Below, one piece after another: positions 24,519 to 34,511 of a DNA stretch of 64,000 nucleotides. The position numbers and the translations under genes are program-made. The notes beneath the pieces are model-generated. The model was not told the DNA's origin and did no database searches. It saw only the letters and a program-made list of their open reading frames with translations. Position 1 is the first letter of the stretch; each line of letters starts with the position of its first letter. This DNA comes from Phenylobacterium sp. Root1290 (GTDB taxonomy: Bacteria; Pseudomonadota; Alphaproteobacteria; Caulobacterales; Caulobacteraceae), in the NCBI RefSeq assembly GCF_001425305.1, contig NZ_LMEE01000002.1:3284-67283 (forward strand). The letters are read 5' to 3'.

Positions 24519-27239
24519 ATGAGCAAAGCCTTGCTGGCTTCTGCGTCTGCGATCGCGCTTGTCTGGTCCACGCCCGTCTGGGCCCAGGCTCCGCGAACCG
24601 GCAACGTCATCGAAGAGCTGATCGTCACCGCCCAGAAACGGGAGGAGTCCGTCCAGGACGTGCCCATCGCCGTTTCGGCCTTCAGCGAGCAGGCGCTCAA
24701 GGCCCAGGGCATCGACGGCGCCGGCAACCTGGTTCAGTCGGTCCCGAACCTCACCTTCACCCGCCGCGCCCTGCGCACGAACTTCCAGATCCGCGGCGTC
24801 GGCGCCCAATTGGTCTCGACCGGCGGCGACGACGGGGTCGGCGTCCACCAGAACAACGCGCCCCTCACCTCCAACCGCCTGGCCGACGCCGAATTCTACG
24901 ACGTCGAGCGCGTCGAGGTTCTGCGCGGGCCGCAGGGCACGCTCTATGGCCGCAACGCCACCGGCGGCGTGGTCAACGTCATCACCAACAAGCCGACCGA
25001 CAGCTTCAGCGCTTCGATTTCGGCGGAGTTCGGCAACTTCAACAGCCTGAAATACCAGGGCTTCATCAATCTGCCCCTGGGCGACATGTTCCAGCTCCGC
25101 GCCGCCGGCTTCGCCCTGCAGCGCGACGGCTACACGAAGAACACGCTGAACGGCCAGGACATCGACGACCGTCAGATCTGGGCCGGCCGCGTCACCCTCG
25201 GCTTCACCCCGACCGACAACATCCGCGGCTTCCTGCTGTGGGACAGCTTCTCGGAGGACGACAGCCGCGGCGCGCGCAAACAGCTCTGCCAGAAGGACCT
25301 GGGCCTCACCAGCGTCCTGGGCGTGCCCACCGGCGCGGCCCAGGCGGCGTTCACCCAAGGCTGCCTGCCGGCCTCGGTCTACGCCGGCAACGTCTATGGC
25401 ACGACCAACCAGCTCTCGACCTTCACCGGCATCATCGCCCGGCAGATCGGCCTGCAGACCACCGACGCCTTCGCCGGCAAGACCATCTCGCGCGACCTGC
25501 GTGAAATCGAAGTCTATGGCCGCCCGACCTACCGGCCGCGGACCGACCTCTACCAATTTAACCTGGAGTGGGACGTCACTCCTGAACTCACCGCCACCTC
25601 GCTGACGACCTATAACGAGAACGAGAACTACACCCGCGGCGACTCCACCGGCGGCTTCTCCTCGGTGCCGTTCGGGATCACGCCCTTCACGCCGACCGGC
25701 GTGCTCAACGACCCGCAGTTCGGCGTCACCGACCGGCTGATGAGCGAGTCGGGCGGCACCAGCCACAACGAGCAGTGGACCCAGGAACTGCGCCTGCAGT
25801 CCAATTTCGACGGGCCGATCAACTTCAACGTCGGCGGCATCTATCTCGACTACAAGGCGACCAGCATCACCTATGTCGCCACCAACGCCGCCACCGCGGC
25901 GGTCCGCGTCGTGCAGCCGCTGGCCTATGTCGACCCGCTGCGCGAACCCGACTTCACGGGCCACAACTACTTCATCAGCCTCAGCGAATATGAACTGAAG
26001 TCCAAGGCCGCCTTCGGCGAGGTCTACTGGCAGGCGACCGAAGACCTCAAGTTCACGCTCGGTCTGCGCTACACCGACGACGAGAAGTGGACGCGCGGCA
26101 GCGGCTCGACCCTGTTCACCCCTGGGCGCGGCCCCACCTTCACCACGCCTCAGAGCGTCGAATTCCAGGAAACCACCGGCCGCCTGAACGTCGACTGGTC
26201 GCCCGACCTCTCGTTCACCGACCAAACGCTGATCTATGCGTCCTACTCGAAGGGCTACAAAGGCGGCGGCTTCAACCCGCCGGGCGTCGTCGCCCTGGGC
26301 CTCAACCCCACCTACGACCCCGAGTTCGTCAACGCCTACGAGATCGGGACAAAGAACACCCTGGCCGATGGGCGGCTGCTGCTGAACCTGACCGGCTTCT
26401 ACTACGACTATCAGGGCTATCAGATCGGCCGCAGCGTGAACCGCTCGGTCTACAACGAGAACATCGACGCCAAGATCTGGGGGCTCGAGCTCGAGTCGAT
26501 CTGGGAACCGATCGACAATCTGCGGTTCAACGCCAACATCGGCTACCTGAACACCGAGATCGAACAGGGCCTGGTGGTCGACACCTTCAACCGCACCCAG
26601 GACAACTCGGCCTACATCTACGCCAACTCGACCAACGGCGGCTGCATCCTGAACGCACAGGGCGTGGCCAATCTGCTGCAGGTTCCGGGCGGCTCGACCC
26701 TGCTGGCCAACTTCGCCTGCGGCGGGACCGGCTCGGGGACGTCGACCATCCGTGGCCGACTGCTGGCGGCGGGCGTGCCGGCGGCGACCGCCAACGCCCT
26801 GACCAACGGGGTCTACAACTACGGCCCCGGCGTCTCGCTGTTCGGCAACGGCGCGGGTGAAGGCGTGATCCAGGACCTGTCTGGCAACGACCTTCCCAAC
26901 GCGCCGGAATGGACGGTCTCGCTCGGCGCGCAGTATCGCTGGGAACTCCCCAACGGCTGGAACGCCACCCTGCGCGGCGACTACTACCGCCAGTCCGAGA
27001 GCTACATGCGCTACAACAACGCTTTCTTCGACAACATCGAGGCGTGGGAAAACATCAACGCCAGCCTGATCGTCGCCAATCCCGACATCGACCTCTCCGT
27101 GCAGCTCTTCGTGAAGAACATGCTCGATGAAGACACCATCGTCGGCTTCGACATCAACGACGAGAATCTGGGGGCGACGCGTAGCGTCTTCCTGCTCGAT
27201 CCCCGCCTCTACGGGATCTCGATCACCAAAGGTTTCTGA
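24519..27239 (+). CDS. TonB-dependent receptor (copy 3)
   Basis: 906-residue outer-membrane receptor. The start ATG 24519 follows GGGAGGGAAGA; the earlier in-frame codon at 24465 is upstream of the ribosome-binding site. Signal peptide ends VWAQ, TonB-box-like IEELIVTAQKREE, plug with YDVERVEVLRGPQGTLYGRN and VNVITNKP, barrel ending LYGISITKGF. It is close in type to oligosaccharide or siderophore receptors of this group; substrate cannot be told. It is preceded by a gap without a recognisable operator, and followed 61 bp later by the DUF3597 gene. A cysteine-containing loop (GGCILN ... FACGG) at about residues 705-745 may form a disulfide. Confidence 0.93.
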   Translation: MSKALLASASAIALVWSTPVWAQAPRTGNVIEELIVTAQKREESVQDVPIAVSAFSEQALKAQGIDGAGNLVQSVPNLTFTRRALRTNFQIRGVGAQLVSTGGDDGVGVHQNNAPLTSNRLADAEFYDVERVEVLRGPQGTLYGRNATGGVVNVITNKPTDSFSASISAEFGNFNSLKYQGFINLPLGDMFQLRAAGFALQRDGYTKNTLNGQDIDDRQIWAGRVTLGFTPTDNIRGFLLWDSFSEDDSRGARKQLCQKDLGLTSVLGVPTGAAQAAFTQGCLPASVYAGNVYGTTNQLSTFTGIIARQIGLQTTDAFAGKTISRDLREIEVYGRPTYRPRTDLYQFNLEWDVTPELTATSLTTYNENENYTRGDSTGGFSSVPFGITPFTPTGVLNDPQFGVTDRLMSESGGTSHNEQWTQELRLQSNFDGPINFNVGGIYLDYKATSITYVATNAATAAVRVVQPLAYVDPLREPDFTGHNYFISLSEYELKSKAAFGEVYWQATEDLKFTLGLRYTDDEKWTRGSGSTLFTPGRGPTFTTPQSVEFQETTGRLNVDWSPDLSFTDQTLIYASYSKGYKGGGFNPPGVVALGLNPTYDPEFVNAYEIGTKNTLADGRLLLNLTGFYYDYQGYQIGRSVNRSVYNENIDAKIWGLELESIWEPIDNLRFNANIGYLNTEIEQGLVVDTFNRTQDNSAYIYANSTNGGCILNAQGVANLLQVPGGSTLLANFACGGTGSGTSTIRGRLLAAGVPAATANALTNGVYNYGPGVSLFGNGAGEGVIQDLSGNDLPNAPEWTVSLGAQYRWELPNGWNATLRGDYYRQSESYMRYNNAFFDNIEAWENINASLIVANPDIDLSVQLFVKNMLDEDTIVGFDINDENLGATRSVFLLDPRLYGISITKGF

Positions 27240-27300
27240 CCGGGAACTGTCGTCATAGTCGAGCTTTATATCGATGCCATCCAAAAGGGAGACCGGCGTC

Positions 27301-27687
27301 ATGGGCATCTTCAGCTCGATCATGGACAAGGTATTTCACCGCAAGAGGCCCGAGGCCCCCGCGCCTGCTCCCGCTCCGGCGGCAGCAGCGCCGGCGGCTG
27401 CGGCCGCGCCGCCTCCTCCGCCGCCTGAGCCGGTGAACGTCGAGGCGGTGCTGGTTCAGATCGCCGAACTGAAGGGCGGCGGCGGCAACTGGCGCACGTC
27501 GATCGTCGATCTGCTGAAGCTGCTCGAACTCGACTCCAGTCTCGACGCGCGCAAGGAGCTCGCGGCCGAGTTGGGCGTCAACGCCGGCCCGCACGGCAGC
27601 GCCGAGCAGAACATCGCCTTGCAGAAGGCGGTCTGGGATGCGCTGGCCAAGAACGGCGGCGTCGTCCCGGCCAGCCTGCGCGACTAG
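27301..27687 (+). CDS. DUF3597 domain protein
   Basis: 128-residue soluble protein. The N-terminus MGIFSSIMDKVF is amphipathic, followed by a Pro/Ala-rich linker (residues about 19-50, low complexity) and the DUF3597 core (VNVEAVLVQIAELK, WRTSIVDLLKLL, DARKELAAELGV). Function unknown; many members are small stress-related proteins. The start ATG at 27301 has GGAG upstream; the frame opens earlier, at 27274. A strong terminator follows 18 bp after the stop. Confidence 0.85.
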   Translation: MGIFSSIMDKVFHRKRPEAPAPAPAPAAAAPAAAAAPPPPPPEPVNVEAVLVQIAELKGGGGNWRTSIVDLLKLLELDSSLDARKELAAELGVNAGPHGSAEQNIALQKAVWDALAKNGGVVPASLRD

Positions 27688-27705
27688 GCTCCGGTCTCCA
27701 TGAGA

Positions 27706-27737
27706 AGCGCGTCGGCCTCCCGGTCGGCGCGCTTTTT
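27706..27737 (+). terminator. Rho-independent terminator after DUF3597 gene
   Basis: AGCGCGTCGGCC pairs with GGTCGGCGCGCT (two G-T-type mismatches) around TCCC, followed by TTTTT. It separates the plus-strand DUF3597 gene from the convergent end of the pilus operon and may serve both. Confidence 0.8.
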
Positions 27738-27745
27738 CATGAGCC

Positions 27746-28261
27746 CTAGGCCCGGCTGAGAATGTCCGCCGGCAAGGCGCCGGTCAGCGCGCCCCAGACG
27801 GCGATCAGCCCGCCGACCGCGATGGCCACGCCATAGGGAATGCCGCGCCCGAAATCGCCTTTGCCCTTCAGCGTGAGCAGCGCCAGCGCGCGCCGGGGCC
27901 GTGCGGCCAAGGTGAACACCGCGATGACCCCGCCGGCCAGCACGGTCGCCAGGGCGAAAAGATGCAGGTAGCTGAGCCCGGTGAACAAGGCGACCGCTGC
28001 GAACAGCTTCACGTCACCGGCGCCCATGATCCGGAACATGTACAAGACATAGCCGACGACGAAGCCGACTGACGCCGCGGCCACGCCTGTCGACAGGCTC
28101 GCCCCTCGATCGGCCAGCGCCCACAGCGCAAACAGCCCGACCAGCGCGACGACCGCCGCGTTGGGGATCCGCCGGTTGATCACGTCGCTTGCGGCGACGC
28201 AGATGAGAATGCCCGAGAGCAGCGCGGCCAGGACGTTGTGGACGTTTTCAACGGACCACAT
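27746..28261 (-). CDS. cpaA: Prepilin peptidase of the Tad pilus
   Basis: Inner-membrane A24-family aspartyl protease (about 171 residues from ATG 28261; the frame opens at 28273) that cleaves the Flp prepilin leader. The two active-site aspartates are in ASDVINRRIPN and GAGDVKLF (FxGxGDxK-type motif). About six membrane helices. It overlaps the 3' end of tadD by 14 bases. Cpa operons usually place cpaA just after pilA; here it is the last gene of the operon, with weak ribosome-binding sequence, so translation is probably coupled to tadD. Confidence 0.9.
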   Translation of the reverse strand: MWSVENVHNVLAALLSGILICVAASDVINRRIPNAAVVALVGLFALWALADRGASLSTGVAAASVGFVVGYVLYMFRIMGAGDVKLFAAVALFTGLSYLHLFALATVLAGGVIAVFTLAARPRRALALLTLKGKGDFGRGIPYGVAIAVGGLIAVWGALTGALPADILSRA

Positions 28262-29126
28262 TGGGATCCGCAACGTTCTGCGCCGCGAGGGCGCGCACCA
28301 CCTTCAGGTTCTCCGACGCCCGCGCGTAGTACTCGCTCTTCAGTTCCAGCGCCTGCCCCAGCAGCAGCTCGGCCTTGACGAAGTCGCCGCGCATTCCCGC
28401 CGCGAAGCCGGCATTGTTCAGCAGCGCCGCCTGATCGTCAGGAGCGCCGCCGGCCAGAGCCCGGTCGTAGTCGCCGCGCATCGCCAGCGCCAGGCGCAGG
28501 TTGGTCCGCGCCTCGGTGAACGACGGCCGCTTGGCCAGGGCTGCGACGAAGTCGGCCACCGCCTCGTCACGCCGGTGCTGCAGCAGGCGCGAATAGCCTC
28601 GATTGTTCAGCACCAAGGCATCGCCGCCCGACGCCGCCATCGCCTGGCCATAGGCGGCCTCGGCCTGGCTCCATTGGGTGCGATTGTCGTACTCGCGGCC
28701 CAGCGCGTTCCAGGCCCGCCAGGCGCCAGGGTCAGCCTCGACCGCCCGCTGCAGGACCGCGAACGCCTCGTCCGACCTCCCCTGCAACGAGAGCGTGATC
28801 CCCTGCCCCTGCAGCGCCTTGGTCCGCACGCCTGGGTCGGCTTCGGCGGCGCGGTAGCTCGCCAGCGCCGCGTTCAGCCGGCCGCGGCGCAGGTTGAGAT
28901 CGCCGCCCAGCACCAGCAGCCGTGGATCCTGGACGCCGGCGACCTGGGCCCGGTCGAGCATCCGCCCCGCATCGAGCAGCCGCTGCTCGTCCAGCGCCCG
29001 CTGGATCTCGACGACCGCGACATCGCTGATCGCAGCGGCGGGCTTCTCGCCGCCGCCGAATATGCCGGCGGCCGCAGGCGTTGCGACAAGCGCGAGCGCA
29101 AAGGCGGTGATTGTCAGCGTGCGCAT
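28248..29126 (-). CDS. tadD: TadD-like TPR protein of pilus assembly
   Basis: 292-residue exported tetratricopeptide protein. Signal peptide (residues 1-20, ending PAAAG), then several TPR units from about residue 40 on (DGRDEAFAVLQRAVEADPGAWRAWNALG-like repeats, ALVLNNRGYSRLLQHRRDEAVADFV). TadD helps secretin assembly in the outer membrane. AGGAG six bases before the ATG. It is one base after the preceding lipoprotein gene and overlaps cpaA. Confidence 0.82.
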   Translation of the reverse strand: MRTLTITAFALALVATPAAAGIFGGGEKPAAAISDVAVVEIQRALDEQRLLDAGRMLDRAQVAGVQDPRLLVLGGDLNLRRGRLNAALASYRAAEADPGVRTKALQGQGITLSLQGRSDEAFAVLQRAVEADPGAWRAWNALGREYDNRTQWSQAEAAYGQAMAASGGDALVLNNRGYSRLLQHRRDEAVADFVAALAKRPSFTEARTNLRLALAMRGDYDRALAGGAPDDQAALLNNAGFAAGMRGDFVKAELLLGQALELKSEYYARASENLKVVRALAAQNVADPNVVR

Positions 29127-29127
29127 C

Positions 29128-29955
29128 TCAATCTCCTCTCAGGGTCAGGTCACGGCTCGGCCACGACCAGCCGGCGGCGTCGGCGCCGATAGCCAGTCGA
29201 ATGCCTTGGCAGTCGTCGTTACATTTGATCAGACTGGCCTGGCCGGGCAGCGTCCGCTGCAGGGCCTGGGCGACCAGCGCGTTGCGCTCGCCGTAGGTGA
29301 TCGTCGTTCGCGCCTGACGGTCGCCGGCCGAGACCTGACCGACCGACCATCCCAGCCGCCGCAGCGCAGAGCGGGCGGCTTCGGCCCCGCCTGCGCGTCC
29401 CGAGAGATCGGCCAGTTCCAGCGGACGCCCCACCTGTCCGGGCGCCGCCTTGGCGACCATGACCGGCTGGGCCAGCGCCAGCCGCACCACGGCCGGCCGG
29501 GCCGCCAACGCGGGAGCTGAGCGTTCAGGCGCCTGGGCGAGCACGGGGGCCGGTGCGGCCAGCCGGCTCTGCAAGCTGGCCGAATAGACCATGTTCCGGG
29601 CCAGGACCGGCGATCCGGGGTCGAGCCGCTCGGCCTGTTCGTAGTAACGGGCGCTGAGATCGAAACGGCCCAGCTTGTCGTAGACGACGGCGAAGGCGTT
29701 CAGCACCCGCACGTCGTCCGGCTTGTGGGCGCGGGCGCTCTGCAGCAGCTCCAGCGCGCCGGCATAGTCCCGGCGCGTGATCGCCGTGGTGGCGCTGGCG
29801 TAGTAGCCATCCTCGCGGCTGAACGGAGGCGTCTCGCTGGCCTTCTGGACGGACTTGAAATCCACCCACTCGGCCGCCCTAGGAAAGAGCGCGCACCCTG
29901 CGAGCGCGGGCGTCAGCGCCAGGAGGAAGAGATTGCGAGCGACCAGGCTGTGCAT
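29128..29955 (-). CDS. Lipoprotein with TPR and LytR-type C-terminal domain
   Basis: 275-residue outer-membrane lipoprotein. The start is ATG 29955, because GGAGG stands six bases before it and the product then has a compact signal with lipobox ALAGC; the ATG at 29976 overlaps the tadC stop but has no good site. TPR-like helices span residues about 40-120 (a YYASATTAITRRDYAGALELL run), followed by an Ala/Pro-rich linker. A LytR_C-like domain follows (about 195-260: SALRRLGWSVGQVSAG ... ITYGERN, with a CNDDC pair). Its place between tadC and tadD indicates a role in anchoring or assembling the Tad machine. Confidence 0.75.
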   Translation of the reverse strand: MHSLVARNLFLLALTPALAGCALFPRAAEWVDFKSVQKASETPPFSREDGYYASATTAITRRDYAGALELLQSARAHKPDDVRVLNAFAVVYDKLGRFDLSARYYEQAERLDPGSPVLARNMVYSASLQSRLAAPAPVLAQAPERSAPALAARPAVVRLALAQPVMVAKAAPGQVGRPLELADLSGRAGGAEAARSALRRLGWSVGQVSAGDRQARTTITYGERNALVAQALQRTLPGQASLIKCNDDCQGIRLAIGADAAGWSWPSRDLTLRGD

Positions 29956-29972
29956 CGAGACCTCCATGTCCG

Positions 29973-30920
29973 TCATTGCCCGGTCAGGGCGGGCACCAGC
30001 GTACGGATCACGTCGATCGCCGGCGGCAGCAGCAGGGCCACGATGATCACCGGCATGAAGCAGGCCACGATCGGCATGGTCATCAGCACCGGGATGCGCA
30101 TCGCCTTCTCTTCGGCCTTCATGAACCGGCTCTCGCGCATCTCACCGGAGTAGGTCCGCAGGCTCTGGGCGATGCTGACCCCCAGCAGGTCCGTCTGGAT
30201 CAGCAGCGCCACGAACGACCGGATGCTGTCGACGTTCACCCGTTCGGCCAGCGCCCGCAGCGCCTCGGCGCGCCCGCGCCCGGCGCTCAGCTCGTCAGAC
30301 AGGCGGCCGAACTCCTCGGCGATGCGCGGGTGCGACTCCTTCACTTCCAGGGCGACCCGAATGAAGGCCGCCTCCAGACCCAGGCCCGCCTCTACGCAGA
30401 CCACCATCAGGTCCAGGGCGTCGGGAAACTCGTGTTCCAGCTGCTCGCGCCGCGCGTTGATGCGGTTGTCGAGGATCGCCTTCGGCGCGATCAGACCCGT
30501 GCCGCACAGGACCAGGGGGAACATGAACGCCGCCAGCCCGGTCAGCGGCCGACCGGCCAGGCCCAGCCCGCCGATCAGCAGCATCGGCAGGCCGATCGCC
30601 AGCGAGAACCGGACGATCACGTACCAGATCGGCGCAGACGGCTGGTCGAAGCCGGCCAGAGACAGGTCCTTGCGGAGCTTCTGGGTTTCCTTGGCCTGGC
30701 CGCCGGCGGTCGCCGACTGCACCCACAGCAGGAACGGGTTGCTGACCTTGTCGGCCCTCAGCACCGATCCCTCAGCCTGCGCGACCGAGACGTCCTGACG
30801 GCCGAGCCGCCGCCGCACGGCCAACTGGGCGGCGACGGCGCGCTGTGTCAGGTGGACCATCGCGGCCACGGCCAGGAAGGTGAAGACTTGGATGGCCAGA
30901 TCGAACCACTGGATCATCAT
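29973..30920 (-). CDS. tadC: TadC, Flp pilus inner-membrane platform protein
   Basis: 315-residue type II secretion F-domain membrane protein (CpaH type). Three or four hydrophobic helices and the F-domain cytoplasmic core (EQLEHEFPDALDLMVVCVEAGLG, FGRLSDELSAGRG, LLGVSIAQSLRTYSGEMRE). With TadB it makes the platform on which CpaF drives pilin addition. ATG 30920 is preferred over the TTG at 30929 because the upstream tadB stop (TGA) is immediately before it. Confidence 0.92.
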   Translation of the reverse strand: MMIQWFDLAIQVFTFLAVAAMVHLTQRAVAAQLAVRRRLGRQDVSVAQAEGSVLRADKVSNPFLLWVQSATAGGQAKETQKLRKDLSLAGFDQPSAPIWYVIVRFSLAIGLPMLLIGGLGLAGRPLTGLAAFMFPLVLCGTGLIAPKAILDNRINARREQLEHEFPDALDLMVVCVEAGLGLEAAFIRVALEVKESHPRIAEEFGRLSDELSAGRGRAEALRALAERVNVDSIRSFVALLIQTDLLGVSIAQSLRTYSGEMRESRFMKAEEKAMRIPVLMTMPIVACFMPVIIVALLLPPAIDVIRTLVPALTGQ

Positions 30921-30925
30921 CGGCC

Positions 30926-31906
30926 TCAATATTTGAAGTTGATGATGCGATGCACCATCAGCCAGCCGCCGAAGTAGACGACCGCCGTCGCCATCACGAC
31001 GGGCCAGAAGATCGGGTCGGAGAACTTCTCGGAATACACGGTCGGCCGGAACACCATCTGCCCGCAGATCAGCAGCACCGGCAGCACGCTCAGCAGCACC
31101 GCCGAAGCCCGCCCCTCGCTCGCCAGCGACTTCACCCGCTTGCCCAGCGACTGGCGGCCGCGCATGACCGAGGCTAGACCTTCAAGGATCTCGGCCAGAT
31201 TGCCGCCCGTCTCGGACTGGATGCTGACCGCCACGGCGAAGAAGTGCCCGTCGGCCGATCCGGTCCGGCGCGCGAAGTTGGCCAGCGCCTCCTTGAACTC
31301 GACGCCATAGGTGGTCTCGTCGACGATCAGGCCGAACTCGGACCCGACCGGATCGCCCATTTCATCGGCCGCCAGCTGCACCGCCGAGATCACCGGATGG
31401 CCCGCGCGCACCGCGCGGTTGACCACGTCCAGCGCCAGCGGCAGCTGCTCCTCGATCTTCTTGATCCGCCGGTTGCGCAGGTGGCGGACCCACAGGCCCA
31501 CGCCGACCACCGCGAGCACGCTGGCCCCGATCAGCGACATCATCCCGCTGGCCAGGACGCCCGGCCCCGCGCCTGAGGTCGCGACGCTGAGGCCGGCCAA
31601 CCACAGCGCGCCCGCCACGCCGGCGGTCATCGCCGCCAGACGCGCGGGCGACATCAGCAGCCCGGCCTGCCGCATGTACATCTCGCCCTGGTCATAGATC
31701 GAATAGAACCGGCCGCGGCCCCCACCTGGCGGGCGGCGAACCAGAGCGCTGAAGATGTCCTCCCGACTCATGCCGGAATCCAGCATCGTCAGTCTGCGGT
31801 TCACGCGCCGCGTCCGGTCCCCGCTCGCGAACACCAGCCGCGCGATCAGTTGCACCAGGACGACGACGGCCACGAAGGCCAGGACGTAGATGATCGGGTT
31901 CGCCAT
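30926..31906 (-). CDS. tadB: TadB, Flp pilus inner-membrane platform protein
   Basis: 326-residue type II secretion F-domain membrane protein (CpaG type). Helices at the N-terminus and C-terminus frame a cytoplasmic F-domain (EEQLPLALDVVNRAVRAGHPV, TGGNLAEILEGLASVMRGR). The second platform partner. It starts 3 bp after the cpaF stop and runs up to tadC. Confidence 0.92.
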   Translation of the reverse strand: MANPIIYVLAFVAVVVLVQLIARLVFASGDRTRRVNRRLTMLDSGMSREDIFSALVRRPPGGGRGRFYSIYDQGEMYMRQAGLLMSPARLAAMTAGVAGALWLAGLSVATSGAGPGVLASGMMSLIGASVLAVVGVGLWVRHLRNRRIKKIEEQLPLALDVVNRAVRAGHPVISAVQLAADEMGDPVGSEFGLIVDETTYGVEFKEALANFARRTGSADGHFFAVAVSIQSETGGNLAEILEGLASVMRGRQSLGKRVKSLASEGRASAVLLSVLPVLLICGQMVFRPTVYSEKFSDPIFWPVVMATAVVYFGGWLMVHRIINFKY

Positions 31907-31909
31907 GAC

Positions 31910-33253
31910 CTAGACCGACCTCCTGCCCGCCGAGAAATCGATGTGCGGCAGCTCGATCCCACGCGCCGTCAGCACGTCGATGAACCGCGGCCGCACGCCC
32001 GTCGTCTCGAACTCGCCGGCGATCCCGCCGCTGGAGCCGCGGCCCTGGCGGCGGAAGCGGAAGATCTCCTGAAGCGAGATCACGTCCTCCTCCATGCCGA
32101 CCACCTCGCTGATCGACACCACCCGGCGGCGGCCGTCGTCCATGCGCTCGGCCTGGATCACGACATTGATGGCCGAGGCGATCTGCTGGCGGATCGAGCG
32201 CGGCGAAATCTCGAGCCCCGCCATGCCGATCATCTGCTCGACCCGTGAAAGCGCGTCGCGCGGGCTGTTGGCGTGAACCGTGGTCATCGACCCGTCGTGA
32301 CCGGTGTTCATCGCCTGCAGCATGTCGAAGGCCTCGCCGGCCCGCACTTCGCCGACGATGATCCGGTCAGGACGCATCCGCAGGGCGTTGCGCACCAGGT
32401 CGCGCTGGGCGATCTCGCCCTTGCCCTCGATGTTGGCCGGCCGCGTCTCCAGGCGGCCGACGTGCGGCTGCTGCAGCTGCAGTTCGGCGGAGTCCTCGAT
32501 GGTCACGATCCGCTCGTCGTCGGCGATGAAGGCCGACAGCGCATTGAGCAGCGTCGTCTTCCCCGACCCGGTGCCGCCCGAGATCAGTACGTTGCGGTGC
32601 GACTGGACGATGGCCTTCAGCAGATGGGACATCTCGTTCGAGATGCTGCCCAGCTCCATCAGCCGGGCCATGTGGATCGGGCTCTTGGCGAACTTCCGGA
32701 TCGAGACCAGCGGACCATCGACCGCCAGGGGCGGGATGATCGCATTGACCCGGCTGCCGTCGGCCAGCCGCGCATCGACCATCGGCTGGGATTCATCGAC
32801 CCTGCGCCCAACGGCGGCGACGATCTTGTTGATGATTCGGACCAGATGGCGCGTGTCCTGGAACTGGACGTCGGTCCGCTCCAGCCGCCCGAACCGCTCC
32901 ACATAGACGACACTATGGGTGTTGATCAGGATGTCGCTGACGCTCTCGTCCTTCAGCAGCGGCTCCAGCGGCCCCAGGCCCAGCAGTTCGTCCAGCACGT
33001 CCTCGATCAGCTGGTCGGTCTGGCTGAGGTTCAGGATCCGCTTCTCGTCGGCCAGCAGGGCGCTGACCGCGCCGCGGATCTCCAGCCGCAGGCTTTCGCG
33101 CGGCGTCTTGTCCAGCAGGCTGAGGTTCAGCAGTTCGATCAGGCGCTGGTGGATACGGACCTTCAGCGCCGTCGCGCCCTCGATCGGCGTCGGCTGCGCG
33201 GGGCCGATGGGCGGGACGGTGTCGCTGGACGATGCGGCGGGTTTCCAGAGCAT
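31910..33253 (-). CDS. cpaF: CpaF/TadA pilus-assembly ATPase
   Basis: 447-residue cytoplasmic type II/IV secretion ATPase that powers pilus extension and, in Tad systems, also retraction. Walker [10 protein letters not shown] at residues 226-234, Asp box [11 protein letters not shown] near 251-261, Walker B region [17 protein letters not shown] near 293-307 and the His box TTVHANSP near 324-331. The start ATG at 33253 follows GAGG; the longer frame to 33649 is overlap with cpaE. It is 5 bp after cpaE. Confidence 0.95.
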   Translation of the reverse strand: MLWKPAASSSDTVPPIGPAQPTPIEGATALKVRIHQRLIELLNLSLLDKTPRESLRLEIRGAVSALLADEKRILNLSQTDQLIEDVLDELLGLGPLEPLLKDESVSDILINTHSVVYVERFGRLERTDVQFQDTRHLVRIINKIVAAVGRRVDESQPMVDARLADGSRVNAIIPPLAVDGPLVSIRKFAKSPIHMARLMELGSISNEMSHLLKAIVQSHRNVLISGGTGSGKTTLLNALSAFIADDERIVTIEDSAELQLQQPHVGRLETRPANIEGKGEIAQRDLVRNALRMRPDRIIVGEVRAGEAFDMLQAMNTGHDGSMTTVHANSPRDALSRVEQMIGMAGLEISPRSIRQQIASAINVVIQAERMDDGRRRVVSISEVVGMEEDVISLQEIFRFRRQGRGSSGGIAGEFETTGVRPRFIDVLTARGIELPHIDFSAGRRSV

Positions 33254-33258
33254 GTTCG

Positions 33259-34476
33259 TCAGCCTCGCAGCCAGCCGGCGGCGGCCTGCGGCGCCAGGGC
33301 GGCCAGCTTGCCGGCCAGCTCGGCGACGCCCTTCTCGAGCTTCGTGCCCTTGCGCACCGCCGAGAGCTCGATGCCCTCGTTGATGGCCGCGGTCATCGTC
33401 TTGCGGTCCTCGGGGATGACCACGTCGAACTCGCGCCCGATGGCCCGTTCGGCGGCCTTCAACGACACCAGACCGGCCTGATCGCTGTTCATGCCGTTGC
33501 ACACCAGGGTGAGCGGCCGGCCCTCCAGTCCCTGCGCGCTCAGCACCCGCAACTGGCGCTTGACCAGCTGCACGTGCGGCACGGTCAGCTGGGTCACCAG
33601 CACGATGCGGTCGGCCTGGTGCAGCACCTGGTTGGTCCAGGCCGTCCACACCGACGGCAGATCGACGATGACCAGGGGGAAGTCCCGCCGCAGCCCGTTC
33701 AGCAGCGCCTCGATCTGATCGGGCGACAGCATCTCCAGCGCCACGATCTCGCGCGGCGCGGCCAGGACGCGCGCGCCCGAACGATGCCTGGCCAAGGCCG
33801 TCGCAAAAGGCGTATCGGCCAGGTTGGCGCCCGAGCTGAGGCAGTCCGCCAGGGTGATCGCCTCGGGAAGGTCGAAATAGAGCGCCGCGGCGCCGAACTG
33901 CAGGTCCAGGTCGGCGAGACAGACCTCAACCGTCCCGCGCGCGGCGATGCAGGCGGCGGCTTGCACGCCAAGGGCCGTCGCGCCCACCCCGCCGCCGGCC
34001 TTGAGGAACGCGATCACCTCGCCCTTGGGCCGCCCCGGGTCGGCGGTGCTGCGCTGGTCGGCCAGCAACCGCTCCAGGCTCAGCGCCAAGGCCGGCTCGC
34101 TGATCGGATAGGTCAGCACGTCCGCGGCGCCGGCCCGCACCAGGCGGCGCGTGGTGGTGACGTCGGCGTCGTGCAACGCCACCACGATGGCGGTGGCCGA
34201 GCTGGTCGCCGACAGCCGGCGGACCGCGGCTTCCACCGCTTCGGCGGCCGCGCCCTCCAGGCTCACCACCAGCACGTCCAGGCCGGCCGGCGGCTCTGGC
34301 CAACTGCCGGCCAGCGGCTCGAACACGACATGCGGGAACAAGGCGGCGATCGAAGCGAACCGCTCGGCGCCGCCGATGGCGTTCTCGGCCAGGCCGATCC
34401 GCCGCCCCCTGGCGCCGCCGTCGCGACCGCCGCCGTTTGCGATGAAACCTTGGAGCATCTTTGGCATGTCAACCAT
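33259..34476 (-). CDS. cpaE: CpaE/TadZ, ATPase-like localisation protein
   Basis: 405-residue MinD/ParA-like protein with an N-terminal receiver-like domain (about residues 25-145) that directs the Tad machine to a pole. The receiver part has no obvious phospho-Asp site. The ATPase part starts at about residue 150 with a deviant Walker [15 protein letters not shown], followed by [10 protein letters not shown] and a VIVDLPSVW Walker B-like strand. Deviant A-loops are usual in TadZ. Downstream it is tightly joined to cpaF; upstream 35 bp separate it from the small cpaD-like gene. Confidence 0.92.
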   Translation of the reverse strand: MVDMPKMLQGFIANGGGRDGGARGRRIGLAENAIGGAERFASIAALFPHVVFEPLAGSWPEPPAGLDVLVVSLEGAAAEAVEAAVRRLSATSSATAIVVALHDADVTTTRRLVRAGAADVLTYPISEPALALSLERLLADQRSTADPGRPKGEVIAFLKAGGGVGATALGVQAAACIAARGTVEVCLADLDLQFGAAALYFDLPEAITLADCLSSGANLADTPFATALARHRSGARVLAAPREIVALEMLSPDQIEALLNGLRRDFPLVIVDLPSVWTAWTNQVLHQADRIVLVTQLTVPHVQLVKRQLRVLSAQGLEGRPLTLVCNGMNSDQAGLVSLKAAERAIGREFDVVIPEDRKTMTAAINEGIELSAVRKGTKLEKGVAELAGKLAALAPQAAAGWLRG

Positions 34477-34511
34477 CTGGGTCAGATCCCTCCGCGGCGA
34501 CGCAGGCCGCG

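Noticed and set aside
24432..27329. 965-codon open frame on the minus strand
   Set aside because: It is antisense to the third TonB receptor, has no domain, is Arg/Val/Gly-biased as GC-rich shadows are, and the plus-strand frame has complete family motifs.
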